A stretch of DNA of 30,129 bases. Origin: Actinomycetes bacterium. GTDB taxonomy: Bacteria > Actinomycetota > Actinomycetes > Actinomycetales > Microbacteriaceae. Under the pieces are notes generated by a model. It worked only from the letters and a program-made list of their open reading frames with translations, made no database searches and was not told the origin of the DNA. Shown here in pieces: positions 7,518-14,869 of this stretch. Position numbers and translations under genes: made by a program. Location of the stretch: the NCBI GenBank assembly GCA_023451265.1, contig JAEYAG010000146.1, positions 1-30,129 on the forward strand. Reading direction: 5' to 3'. Positions within the stretch are counted from its first letter, which is position 1. Each line of letters opens with the position of its first letter.

Positions 7518-8095
7518 ACGAACAGAGCCGCCCCGTCATCGCCTTCGACTTCGACGGCGTGGTCCGCATCCCGAACGCGAGACTGGGCATGGAGTACCGC
7601 GACCACATCCTCACCGCAGAGATCGAGATCAGCGAAGACGCGTTCCCCGCCGAGCACCACATGCCACCCCTCTGGGATGAGCATGGCCTCTGGCGCGAAA
7701 GGCATTCCTTCTCAGGCGTCGCCGTCGACTGGATCCGCAGCCTCCTGGCCCGGGACATCGAAGTCGTCTGGGCCACCACCTGGGTCGACTACGTAAACCA
7801 GCACTTCGCCGGCCCGCTGGGGCTCCCGCCCCTGCCCGTCGCTGTTGTCAACGACGGCATCCGCGACGAGGACGCGATCATCTGGAAGGCGAGGCAGCTC
7901 GCCAAGTACCGACCAGGCCACCCGCTGCTCTGGATCGACGACGAGATCGAACCCACCTGGGCAGGCGCCTTTCATCTCACCCGACGTCAAGGCGGAAGCG
8001 ACGCCACCCGCTACCACCGCGTCACGGACCGCGAACGCGGATTCACTCAGGCCGACGCGGACAAGTGTGAGCAGTGGCTGGCCCGATGGTTATGA
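7514..8095 (+). CDS. HAD-superfamily phosphatase-like protein
   Basis: A 193-residue protein with a complete set of HAD motifs: D12-F-D14-G (motif I), WATTW (motif II Thr), a Lys in IIWKARQLAK and the metal-binding acidic pair in LLWIDDEIEP (motif IV). The layout, with WATTW and a late DD, resembles the small HAD domain seen in Swiss-army-knife RNA repair proteins and related actinobacterial stand-alone proteins. That suggests phosphomonoester removal, perhaps from nucleic-acid ends, but the substrate is unknown. It starts inside the end of its degenerate paralogue (ATGA) and its own stop overlaps the start of a small ORF (ATGA), so it is one polycistronic unit with the phosphoesterase. Confidence 0.8.
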   Translation: MNEQSRPVIAFDFDGVVRIPNARLGMEYRDHILTAEIEISEDAFPAEHHMPPLWDEHGLWRERHSFSGVAVDWIRSLLARDIEVVWATTWVDYVNQHFAGPLGLPPLPVAVVNDGIRDEDAIIWKARQLAKYRPGHPLLWIDDEIEPTWAGAFHLTRRQGGSDATRYHRVTDRERGFTQADADKCEQWLARWL

Positions 8096-8280
8096 CCCGC
8101 TTCCGCCACAACGCGTATATCGGCGTGTCCGGGGCGATTGGGTCGAGGTACCAGGACGACGCGCACCAGCCTGACGGCAGATACCTCCGCTCAAGCATCA
8201 GCCCGGCGACCCCTCACGAATCGCGGGAATACCTGCAAATCACTTCGCAGGAAAACATGCAAAAGAGATGCCTGCCGTGA
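8092..8280 (+). CDS. Small translationally coupled hypothetical ORF
   Basis: Sixty-two codons starting with an ATG that overlaps the HAD stop (ATGA) and ending 13 bases inside the next gene, filling the gap completely. The product (MTRFRHNAYIGVSGAIGS...) shows no membrane segment or known motif and ends in a polar tail. The double overlap is what one expects of a real operon member. The composition is less convincing, so it may only be a coupling ORF. Confidence 0.4.
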   Translation: MTRFRHNAYIGVSGAIGSRYQDDAHQPDGRYLRSSISPATPHESREYLQITSQENMQKRCLP

Positions 8281-8891
8281 AAGGGAATGAGCTGGTCTGG
8301 AGAACTCTCGCCGACGCGGCACTAGGTGGCCGGCGCCGCTGGGCAAGTGTCGGAGAACTCGCAGACGAGGCAGGTGTCCCGTCGCGAACCGGCTACCTTG
8401 CGCTCGAGAAACTCATCGAAGTCGGCGCCGTCGAAGCTCGGTCACCAGGGATCGCCACGACGAACCCCGAAAAGACGCTGACCATCCTCGCAGCGCATCG
8501 CAACCTCACACACGACACCCTCGTCACCACGACCGTCGCCGGGATCTGGCCCTACCTCGACCGCTCCTCGCACCCCTACGCGATCGGCGGAACCGACGCC
8601 GCAGTCACCCACCTGGGGAATGTCAGCTCATTCGCGGACTTCGGGCAGTGGCTCGTCTACCTTCCCGAAGCCGTCGACCTGTCCGACCTTCCCGCTGGCG
8701 AGGAGGTCCGGGTCGTCCGAATGGACGCTCGCGCCCAACGCAACTGGATCAACGGCTTCACCAGCCTCGCCCAGACATATGCCGATCTCTTCGCCTCACC
8801 CGAACGGCCAGCCGAAGAACTTCGCCGAGCAATCTGGGCTCGATACTTCTCGGCACTGGACTGGGAGCAGCGGGGACCTGGTGGGCAGTAG
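8268..8891 (+). CDS. Winged-helix protein resembling AbiEi-type antitoxins
   Basis: A 207-residue protein. Residues about 20-60 (WASVGELADEAGVPSRTGYL then ALEKLIEVGAVEARSP) form a winged helix-turn-helix. A second domain follows with YAIGGTDAAVTHLGNVSSFADFGQWLVYLP, like the G-x-x-A-A...VYV pattern in the middle domain of actinobacterial AbiEi-family antitoxins/regulators. In type IV systems AbiEi represses its promoter and counters the nucleotidyltransferase AbiEii. No AbiEii gene follows here, so this is an orphan regulator, a decayed system, or a relative with a different partner. It overlaps the preceding small ORF and is probably the last gene of the phosphoesterase-HAD unit. Family assignment is by pattern only. 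Confidence 0.55.
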   Translation: MPAVKGNELVWRTLADAALGGRRRWASVGELADEAGVPSRTGYLALEKLIEVGAVEARSPGIATTNPEKTLTILAAHRNLTHDTLVTTTVAGIWPYLDRSSHPYAIGGTDAAVTHLGNVSSFADFGQWLVYLPEAVDLSDLPAGEEVRVVRMDARAQRNWINGFTSLAQTYADLFASPERPAEELRRAIWARYFSALDWEQRGPGGQ

Positions 8892-9034
8892 CGTCATGAC
8901 CTCGACCGCCGGGGCCGCCTACGCCCCGGCACCAACGCGCCGATGGGCGAGCTGGATGATCGTCCGCCCTCGCGGAGCGTCGAGCCCAACACCTAAAGTG
9001 AGTTCTAAGCCAGGCGGTTGCTATGTAGCCTCGG

Positions 9035-9238
9035 TCAGTCGTCCCGCGGCATCCGAGGCTGATACACGAGCCACATCGCCCGCCAGAAAGTGACCTGGAA
9101 GACGACGAACGCGACCATCCACGTGACCATCCAGACAGGGCGGAATGGCCCCTCGTCGGCAGCGGACAGCACCACTGCACCCAGCCACGCCGTCAAGCTG
9201 ACGAGCTGAATCGTCCGGAGATAGCGAAGACTGCTCAT
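9035..9238 (-). CDS. Small two-helix membrane protein
   Basis: A 67-residue protein (MSSLRYLRTIQLVSLTAWLG...) with two hydrophobic segments at about residues 10-26 and 34-60 (VWMVTWMVAFVVFQVTFW), ending in MPRDD. The ATG at 9238 is chosen over an adjacent GTG. It starts 13 bases after the stop of another small membrane protein in the same direction, so the two probably form a bicistron. No family was recognised and the function is unknown. Confidence 0.6.
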   Translation of the reverse strand: MSSLRYLRTIQLVSLTAWLGAVVLSAADEGPFRPVWMVTWMVAFVVFQVTFWRAMWLVYQPRMPRDD

Positions 9239-9251
9239 CACCCGACGCACG

Positions 9252-9527
9252 TCACACTCCCGCCGCGGCCGCGATGAAGACCAAGATCGCGACGGCGCCC
9301 AGGACAAGCAGCGCCCAGCCCCACCAGCTCGAGCTCGCAGGCAGGGGAGGCCGCTCGTCCTCCACGCCGAGCCGTGCACGGATCTGCGCGGCTTCATGCT
9401 CGAGGCTGTCGCGGTAGTCCAGGTGCGTCCAGTCGAAGCCCAAGTTCGGGAGCGAGGCGACGGAGAGTTCCTTTCGGATTTCTTCCAGCCGCCGGCGGTC
9501 CTGCTCTGGGTCACCGGCGGCGGTCAT
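9252..9527 (-). CDS. Small C-tail-anchored membrane protein
   Basis: A 91-residue protein with a charged, helical N-terminal region (EQDRRRLEEIRKELSVASLP, then a Glu/Arg-rich stretch likely to form a coiled coil) and one C-terminal membrane segment (about residues 67-90, WWGWALLVLGAVAILVFIAA). This is a tail-anchored arrangement with the bulk in the cytoplasm. It is followed 13 bases later by a second membrane protein. No family was recognised. Confidence 0.6.
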   Translation of the reverse strand: MTAAGDPEQDRRRLEEIRKELSVASLPNLGFDWTHLDYRDSLEHEAAQIRARLGVEDERPPLPASSSWWGWALLVLGAVAILVFIAAAAGV

Positions 9528-9667
9528 GGACCTAACGTAGGGGGCGGCTACCCACGCGCGATAGTGCCGCTCGTGATCAGCCTCTCGCCATCGCTCGATG
9601 TGATGTGCCAGCCGAGGCTCGCAGGGCGGCGCTGGTGGCGGCGGCCTGCCGCGGCTAACTTCAGAAG

Positions 9668-9928
9668 ATGGCTGACGGGCATACCTCGGGAGCGCAACTT
9701 TTCCTCTTGATCGTCCCTACCCCTCTCGGCACGGCTACCGTGCTGCTGGCAGCCTCGACGCTCTGGCCGCTGGCTTTCGTGACCGGTGTCGCGTTCATCG
9801 TTGCCGTGCTCTGGGGGACTCGCAGGTACCGCAATGAGCAGGCTGACGAGGTGGTTCGTAGCCTCGACGAGAACGCCGAGCCATCCGGCCCCGACAATCC
9901 GAGCCGGGCAGGACGCGAGGAACGATAG
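9668..9928 (+). CDS. Small membrane protein
   Basis: An 86-residue protein with two adjacent hydrophobic stretches (LFLLIVPTPLGTATVLLAAS and WPLAFVTGVAFIVAVLWG) and an acidic, polar tail. The hydrophobic pattern and high third-position GC support coding. The ribosome site is poor (CAGAAG next to the ATG). It stands alone between divergent and convergent neighbours. Function unknown. Confidence 0.5.
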   Translation: MADGHTSGAQLFLLIVPTPLGTATVLLAASTLWPLAFVTGVAFIVAVLWGTRRYRNEQADEVVRSLDENAEPSGPDNPSRAGREER

Positions 9929-10085
9929 GCGAGCCCGGCTGAGGGGCTCTCGCCGGATCGGATAGACGTGCGTTCGCGACTTCTTGGGACCTCGGCTAGG
10001 TCTCGAACGGGCGCAGTAGGCTGAGCGGGCTATCCAGACTGGTACGGCGCCACAGCGACAGCGGCGACTCCTGTGTGTCTGGCCG

Positions 10086-10847
10086 TCAGTCGTGGATCTC
10101 GCCGGACAGGGGGCATCGCCGGCTGTCGAAGGGCTCGGCGGGATGCTCGCGTAAGTACCGCCCGTGGTCGTTGCGAGTCGGGTCGAGTACCCGGTCCAGG
10201 ACGATGATTCGCGCGGCCACACCGATGCGCTGGAATGCGGATGCGACTGAGCGGGCGTGGCCACCCGTCACCCAGGAGTCGTCGATGACCAACACTCGAT
10301 CGATGCCCTCGGCGGGGGGCTCCACCGACCAGTTGTCGGGATTCACCTGCCGTCGTGCATTTCGGTCGGTCTCCGTCGCTCCGACGAAGACAGGCACGGT
10401 TCGAGGGATCTCCGGCGACAGCATCGCGAGGAACTGGGTCTCGATGGGGTGAGGTCCCGGCCGCATGCCGCTCGTGCTCGGCACGTGCGCCACGCCGAAC
10501 GGGCGTCCGGGGATTGTGCGGACGATGCATTCGCGGTGGCGAGTGAGCGACAGCGCGAACAAGGTCCGGAGCCGACCGATCTGGTCGGGCGTTGCTCCGG
10601 GCTCCTTGTACTGGCGGAGGTCCTGATAGCCCTGAGAGTCCATCGGCGCCCAGCTCAGCGCGACGGAGCCTCCGACTGCGCGGGGGTAGGGCTGTGCGAA
10701 GTACCCATCACACGCCCTGCACCGCAGATAGTCCGTAGATGTGGTGGGCGCCGTGCACTCTCGGCACAGTCCTGGGTGGAACGGCGGGACGTTTCGATAT
10801 GCGCCGCGGATAGTCCTCTCGAGCTGGTCGAGGGAAGGCGCTGTCAC
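10086..10847 (-). CDS. ComF-like phosphoribosyltransferase with zinc ribbon
   Basis: A 253-residue protein. An N-terminal four-cysteine zinc ribbon (C28-x2-C31 and C43-x2-C46) is followed by a type I PRTase fold with the PRPP-binding loop VLVIDDSWVTGG (about 185-196). That architecture is ComF-like, but the sequence between is divergent and longer than usual. Type I PRTases transfer or release phosphoribose, and ComF family members act in natural transformation with DprA. Here the ATG overlaps the stop of a dprA-like gene (ATGA), so the two are expressed together. The pairing of DprA with a PRTase outside the normal competence operon recurs in accessory loci of actinobacteria. A role in processing incoming DNA or in mobile-element conflict is inferred, not shown. 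Confidence 0.8.
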   Translation of the reverse strand: MTAPSLDQLERTIRGAYRNVPPFHPGLCRECTAPTTSTDYLRCRACDGYFAQPYPRAVGGSVALSWAPMDSQGYQDLRQYKEPGATPDQIGRLRTLFALSLTRHRECIVRTIPGRPFGVAHVPSTSGMRPGPHPIETQFLAMLSPEIPRTVPVFVGATETDRNARRQVNPDNWSVEPPAEGIDRVLVIDDSWVTGGHARSVASAFQRIGVAARIIVLDRVLDPTRNDHGRYLREHPAEPFDSRRCPLSGEIHD

Positions 10848-11758
10848 GCTGAGAGCAGCGAGCCGAGTGACCAGTCGGCCGCCGCCGCACTCCGCCGCCG
10901 GTGAAGCTGGAGAACGAGCTGAGCGGCCTCTGCCGCGCTGCGCGCCACGGAGACGTCGTAGCCGGTCGAGATCAGATCACGCGCCCACGCGACGCTGTCA
11001 GCCACGCGTTCGCTGAAGATGAGGGGGCGTCCGTGCTTCACTGCCGCCCGCGCTTGAATGCGTGTGCCCGATGTCTCCCCGGCCTCAGCGATCACAGTCG
11101 TAGAGGAGAACCCAGACATGACGACGTTGCGCATCGGGAAGGTCTTCTTTGTCGCTGAGGATCCGGGGGCGAACTGCGAAAGGAGCAGATGGGACGTGGC
11201 GATCTCGTCCTGAAGCGCCGCGTTCTCGCGGGGGTAGTAGACGCCGTGGCCGGTACCGATCACGCCGATGGTGCGTCCCCCTGCGCGAAGAGAGGCCCGC
11301 ATGGCTTCGGTGTCGATCCCTCGGGCGAGCCCGCTCACGACCGGTATCTGCTCCGCAGCGAGGTTCGATGCGAGGTCTCGAGCGAAGGCAGCTCCTGCCG
11401 GCGACGGAGCTCGAGTGCCGACGATGGCGACTGCGTTGGCGTCGAGGGGGGAGAGTGAACCCTGCCAGTAGAGGACGGGAGGTGCATCGTGGACCGTCCG
11501 CAGAGCGGCCGGGTAGTCATCGCCCCCGATCACCGCGACGTGGATGCCGCGCTCACTTAGCTTGGCGAGCTGCTCAGCAGCAGCGCGCAGCTCTCCCTCG
11601 CGATCGCTGACAACGAGCTGGCCATCGTACGCCGCGTCGAGGACCGCCATCGGCGACCCGAGCTGCTCGATCTGCAGACGTGTCTGCGCCCAGGAGAAGC
11701 CTGGGCGCATCGCCAGCGCGAGCAGCGCCAGATCGTCATCGTGAGCCCGCATGAACAC
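10844..11758 (-). CDS. DprA/Smf-like DNA-processing protein
   Basis: A 304-residue Rossmann-fold protein of the DprA family, with VAIVGTRAPSPAG, VVSGLARGIDTEA, VYYPRENAAL and FPMRNVVMSGFSSTTVIAEA followed by a GTRIQARAA segment. DprA binds single-stranded DNA and loads RecA during transformation. This copy lacks the C-terminal winged helix of chromosomal DprA and sits in an accessory setting, so it is probably a paralogue rather than the housekeeping one. The GTG start at 11758 is preferred because GGAGGT lies five bases before it, with an ATG two codons downstream. It heads an operon with the PRTase and is transcribed divergently from a putative small RNA. Confidence 0.85.
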   Translation of the reverse strand: MFMRAHDDDLALLALAMRPGFSWAQTRLQIEQLGSPMAVLDAAYDGQLVVSDREGELRAAAEQLAKLSERGIHVAVIGGDDYPAALRTVHDAPPVLYWQGSLSPLDANAVAIVGTRAPSPAGAAFARDLASNLAAEQIPVVSGLARGIDTEAMRASLRAGGRTIGVIGTGHGVYYPRENAALQDEIATSHLLLSQFAPGSSATKKTFPMRNVVMSGFSSTTVIAEAGETSGTRIQARAAVKHGRPLIFSERVADSVAWARDLISTGYDVSVARSAAEAAQLVLQLHRRRSAAAADWSLGSLLSA

Positions 11759-11903
11759 AGGTTACCTCCGACCACCCACACGGATCTTGGTGGTTGTAAT
11801 CATCCTGGTGCGATGCCGGCGCCGGCGCGAGGCGCGCCCATAGATCTAAGCGCCACTCAGCGCGCACTCGCAGTCGCCGCAGGGTGGGTATGGGCGACCT
11901 CGA

Positions 11904-11932
11904 TTGACGTCCTGGCGCTACAGATGGATAAT
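11904..11932 (+). promoter_or_regulatory. Near-consensus sigma-70 promoter
   Basis: TTGACG (11904-11909), an exact 17-base spacer and GATAAT (11927-11932) match five of six bases at each hexamer. No open reading frame with a ribosome site follows. A strong terminator lies about 75 bases downstream. This is the best-looking promoter I noticed in the window and suggests a non-coding transcript. Confidence 0.65.
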
Positions 11933-11937
11933 GGGGG

Positions 11938-12017
11938 AAGCAACTCGCGCTCGTTCAGGAAACTCGATTGGCGCTAGGACCCCAGGTGTAGCCGCGGCAG
12001 CCTGGGGTTGCTTTTTT
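11938..12017 (+). ncRNA. Putative structured small RNA of about 80 nt
   Basis: The expected transcript starts about six bases after the GATAAT element and ends at the T run 12012-12017. Its first bases AAGCAAC (11938-11944) are exactly complementary to GTTGCTT (12007-12013), so the ends would close a 7-bp stem. Inside lies a second hairpin, CCCCAGG (11980-11986) with CCTGGGG (12001-12007). The closing stem and the inner hairpin share G12007, so they are either stacked or alternative. It sits between the dprA and DUF3800 genes, opposite in direction to both, and ends next to the DUF3800 stop codon. No known RNA family was recognised and it lacks tRNA T-loop features. Confidence 0.45.
11980..12017 (+). 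terminator. Strong intrinsic terminator
   Basis: A 7-bp GC-rich stem, CCCCAGG/CCTGGGG, with a 14-base loop is followed by TTGC and six T residues on the plus strand. No plus-strand protein gene lies upstream, so it most likely ends the putative small RNA. Confidence 0.7.
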
Positions 12018-12686
12018 CTAGGGCTTAGCTTTCAGCCTGTGAAGCTCAGTCTTCGCGATCGGATCGATGAACTGGGATTCGTCGTGCGTGTGGGCGCGGC
12101 GCAGTGCCCACGCTGCGATATCGGGCGCATAAAGCAGGGTCTCGTCGGCAGGGGATGCCGGATGCACGAGCAAGCTCTGAGGTATGCGACCTTCCCGTCG
12201 TAGAGAGCGAATGGTGGCGTTGTCGGAGTTTCGCTGATGACTGTCCCGTCGCCGCTCAAACACCACCAGACCGTCAGGATCGAGCGATCCTGACCCGCAA
12301 AGCTGCGACAGCAACACCTCGAAGCATCTTTCGCGGGCGGCTTCAGCGTTCTTGTCACCAGCGGGTATCGAATCCTGGATGGCTACGACCACGGCGCCGC
12401 ACTTCGCGATCTGCGCGGACATTTTGATGATGCGTTCGCGGCCGAGTTCGGTCTGCGCTTCGTCGGTGGTGTGCCATCGTCCGCCCCCGGAGAGTGTCTC
12501 CAGACTGGTCCGAATCGCGTCGAGGTGAGCACGAGGAAACAGGACTGCCGTGAGCAGGTAGAAACTGCCACCACCGATGGCTTGCGAGGGTGCTCGATAC
12601 GACTCGTCGATGAAAGCAACCATGGTGCCTTGCGCTCGATCGTAGAGATCGCTCAGCTGCTGCTGGGGGGTCTGCTGCACGGGCAC
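12018..12686 (-). CDS. DUF3800-like protein
   Basis: A 222-residue protein with the two features of the DUF3800 family: an early MVAFIDESY segment (residues 22-30), the family's conserved DESG-like acidic strand, and a late YAPDIAAWALRRAH block (about 186-199). Family members are thought to have an RNase H-like fold with possible nuclease activity and are common in mobile and defence-related loci. The annotated start is GTG 12686. The internal ATG giving MVAFIDESY is a serious alternative, since the domain starts there. It is transcribed toward the putative small RNA's terminator. Substrate and activity are unknown. Confidence 0.7.
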   Translation of the reverse strand: MPVQQTPQQQLSDLYDRAQGTMVAFIDESYRAPSQAIGGGSFYLLTAVLFPRAHLDAIRTSLETLSGGGRWHTTDEAQTELGRERIIKMSAQIAKCGAVVVAIQDSIPAGDKNAEAARERCFEVLLSQLCGSGSLDPDGLVVFERRRDSHQRNSDNATIRSLRREGRIPQSLLVHPASPADETLLYAPDIAAWALRRAHTHDESQFIDPIAKTELHRLKAKP

Positions 12687-12853
12687 ATCCCATTGTCAAG
12701 GGTGGAGCCCGAGGGAAGGAAATCCTCGGGAGCCACATAAGGGGGGCGAGCCAGGGGAGACGAGCTCGTTTCGAGGGAATGCTTGATATGCGCCCGGACC
12801 TGTACGTTGCAGCCACGGTGGAAGCCACAGAGGAACTCCAACCGCCACCCGAT

Positions 12854-14869
12854 TCAGCTGACGGTTACGCGCGCTCTCGCGACATTCTGAACGCGTGCGT
12901 GGGTGTCGGTAGCGTCCCCGCCTGACTGCGCGGAGACCCGGGCTGAGACGAAGTAGACGCCCGGCTTGTCGAACGCCACGACACGGTTGAGCGAGACCGT
13001 GCGGGCGGGGGCGATAGATTCCACCTCACCCAGTACGCCACTCGCCTCGAAGTCTGGGCGCACCTCCACCACGACTCCTCCTTCGGGGGCGACAGCCGTG
13101 AGCTCGACCTCCACAGGCACGCCGACATCCACGACCGTGCTTGATGCTCCGTTGACCGTGAGCTGAACGACGGGCTGGACACCCCGTCGTTCAGACACGG
13201 ATGCGGGGATGGTCACCTGACCGTCGACCAGTTGGTACGAGGAGGTGGGGGTCGGTTCCACACCCTGTTCGACCCAGGCGGCGAGCTGTCGCAGCGCAGT
13301 CTCGAGCGCCCCCACGTAGGCGACGGTGTGGTCGGGGAACTCCTGCGGGTCGTCGTCGCCGTGCAGAGCGTTATCGACGAACCAGAGGCGGAAGCGGTCG
13401 TCGGCGGCATCGCCGAGGTGCTCCGAGACGCGAGCCCGGTACCAGTCGGCCTGCCACGGGAATGCCTCACGGTCGAGCAGGCACGACACGACAATCATCT
13501 TGCCGCTGATCTGTCCCGTGGGGACCGCCCCGGACGCGTTCTGTGTGAACAGCGGACCGACAAGGAACGGACGCTGCGGAAAGACCGGGTCGCCGTACTC
13601 GCCCCGGAACTGATCCCACACGTGATACTCCGGACCAGGCACCTGGTGGCGGTGATAGGTCTGAGCTGCGAGGAAGGTCGAGTTGTCGACCGTCACCTCG
13701 TCACCCACCTCGAGCGCGGCCGCGATGTCGTCCTGGCCAGGTTCGAGGTGCACCACGTCTCCGTCGATCTCGGAGATCCGCAGCGTGCTCCCCGCCGCCT
13801 TTCCACTGCGCACGTGCAGCTGAGCGCCCAGCCCCCAGCCGGCGGGCGCTTCGACGAGCCGGATGCGTGACGCGACGAGCCCGCTCGCGGTGTGCAGGAA
13901 CGACTCGTCGACGCCCCCCGCCGCAAGGTTCTCGCCGGCCACGGTCGTCTCATTCAGCAGCTCGGCTATGGCCGTGTCGAGCTGGATGCGGTCCTGGTGG
14001 ATCGACGACGTCGGGTCTGCGCCCAGATATCCGGGAGCGGACCAGAACTCGGTCGCGTAGGACGGATCGGCGAGCATCACGCCGGGGTAGAGGACGCTGA
14101 ACGCGTGCATGCCCATGGTGCGCCACCCGAACCATGACCGGGGCGGGAATCCCATCCGGGTTATCTCGTCCAGCGCGGCCCGCTGCTCATCCGTGAGGTC
14201 GAGGTCGGACGGGTCCCCACCGACGTCGTAGGCGTCGACGATCTGCGGCAGCACGTCGCGAAGCACTCGCTGTGCGTGCATGCGGATGCTGAAGACGTTC
14301 GGGATCGCCATGGGGCTCCCGGGGACGTAGGGCACGAATCCGTCCCACACGTCGGTGGTGTTCTCGGAGGCTCCGATTGTGCGGTATGCGCCACCCGATC
14401 CGCCGTACAGGTAGCCGTATGGGCGGGTGGCGGATTCGTACACGCGCGCTGCGACCTGCCGGGAGAAGCGAGCGGATGCCGCCGACGCCCGGTACGCGCC
14501 GATACTGAGGTCACCACCGGCCATCGGGTCAGCGGCCGTCGGGCCCCCGCCGTTGGTCTCAACGAAGTAGGCGCCGCTGTCGACGCTGAAGGCGATCTTG
14601 TTGTACTCAGTCAGGTCCGCCTGCGCGAGGTTCTCACTCTGCGGGACGGGCGTGGTGTGCTGGAAGAATCGACCCTCGTACTGCTCCGCGGGAGGGAAGT
14701 AGAGCGAAAACCGGGTGTCGGTTCCCGCGAACCCGCCGTGAACATATCGGTGCGGGACAGGGGTGTCCCGCACCTCGTCGACGTCTACGTAACCGCCAGC
14801 GAACAGGTCATCGACGGCGTCGGGTTCCCACTGGACCTCGACGAGGGAGACGGTGTTGGTGGTGGTCAT
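12854..14869 (-). CDS. Alpha/beta-hydrolase with C-terminal beta-sandwich domain
   Basis: A 671-residue protein. Near residue 155 the sequence YLYGGSGGAYR gives a nucleophile elbow (G-x-S158-G-G), followed by WDGFVPYVPGSPMAIP, as in large tannase/esterase-like hydrolases often annotated only as Tat-pathway domain proteins. A later FVDNALHGDDDP region may supply the catalytic His/Asp. The C-terminal about 100 residues look like an Ig/PKD-type beta-sandwich (VPVEVELTAVAPEGG, GVYFVSARVSAQ). No signal peptide is seen, so it probably acts in the cytoplasm. Its ATG overlaps the stop of the rhamnosidase gene (ATGA), which suggests it removes an acyl or ester group from the same rhamnosylated compound. 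The substrate is not known. Confidence 0.65.
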   Translation of the reverse strand: MTTTNTVSLVEVQWEPDAVDDLFAGGYVDVDEVRDTPVPHRYVHGGFAGTDTRFSLYFPPAEQYEGRFFQHTTPVPQSENLAQADLTEYNKIAFSVDSGAYFVETNGGGPTAADPMAGGDLSIGAYRASAASARFSRQVAARVYESATRPYGYLYGGSGGAYRTIGASENTTDVWDGFVPYVPGSPMAIPNVFSIRMHAQRVLRDVLPQIVDAYDVGGDPSDLDLTDEQRAALDEITRMGFPPRSWFGWRTMGMHAFSVLYPGVMLADPSYATEFWSAPGYLGADPTSSIHQDRIQLDTAIAELLNETTVAGENLAAGGVDESFLHTASGLVASRIRLVEAPAGWGLGAQLHVRSGKAAGSTLRISEIDGDVVHLEPGQDDIAAALEVGDEVTVDNSTFLAAQTYHRHQVPGPEYHVWDQFRGEYGDPVFPQRPFLVGPLFTQNASGAVPTGQISGKMIVVSCLLDREAFPWQADWYRARVSEHLGDAADDRFRLWFVDNALHGDDDPQEFPDHTVAYVGALETALRQLAAWVEQGVEPTPTSSYQLVDGQVTIPASVSERRGVQPVVQLTVNGASSTVVDVGVPVEVELTAVAPEGGVVVEVRPDFEASGVLGEVESIAPARTVSLNRVVAFDKPGVYFVSARVSAQSGGDATDTHARVQNVARARVTVS

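Noticed and set aside
11938..12013. tRNA-like molecule suggested by the 7-bp end-closing stem
   Set aside because: There is no T-loop TTCAA, no anticodon-arm geometry and a T run at the 3' end, so a tRNA is not supported. It is kept only as a putative small RNA.
12708..12730. CCCGAGG/CCTCGGG hairpin upstream of the DUF3800 gene
   Set aside because: It is a short 7-bp stem without a T run, over 120 bases from the hydrolase stop. Chance pairing in GC-rich DNA is as likely as a terminator.
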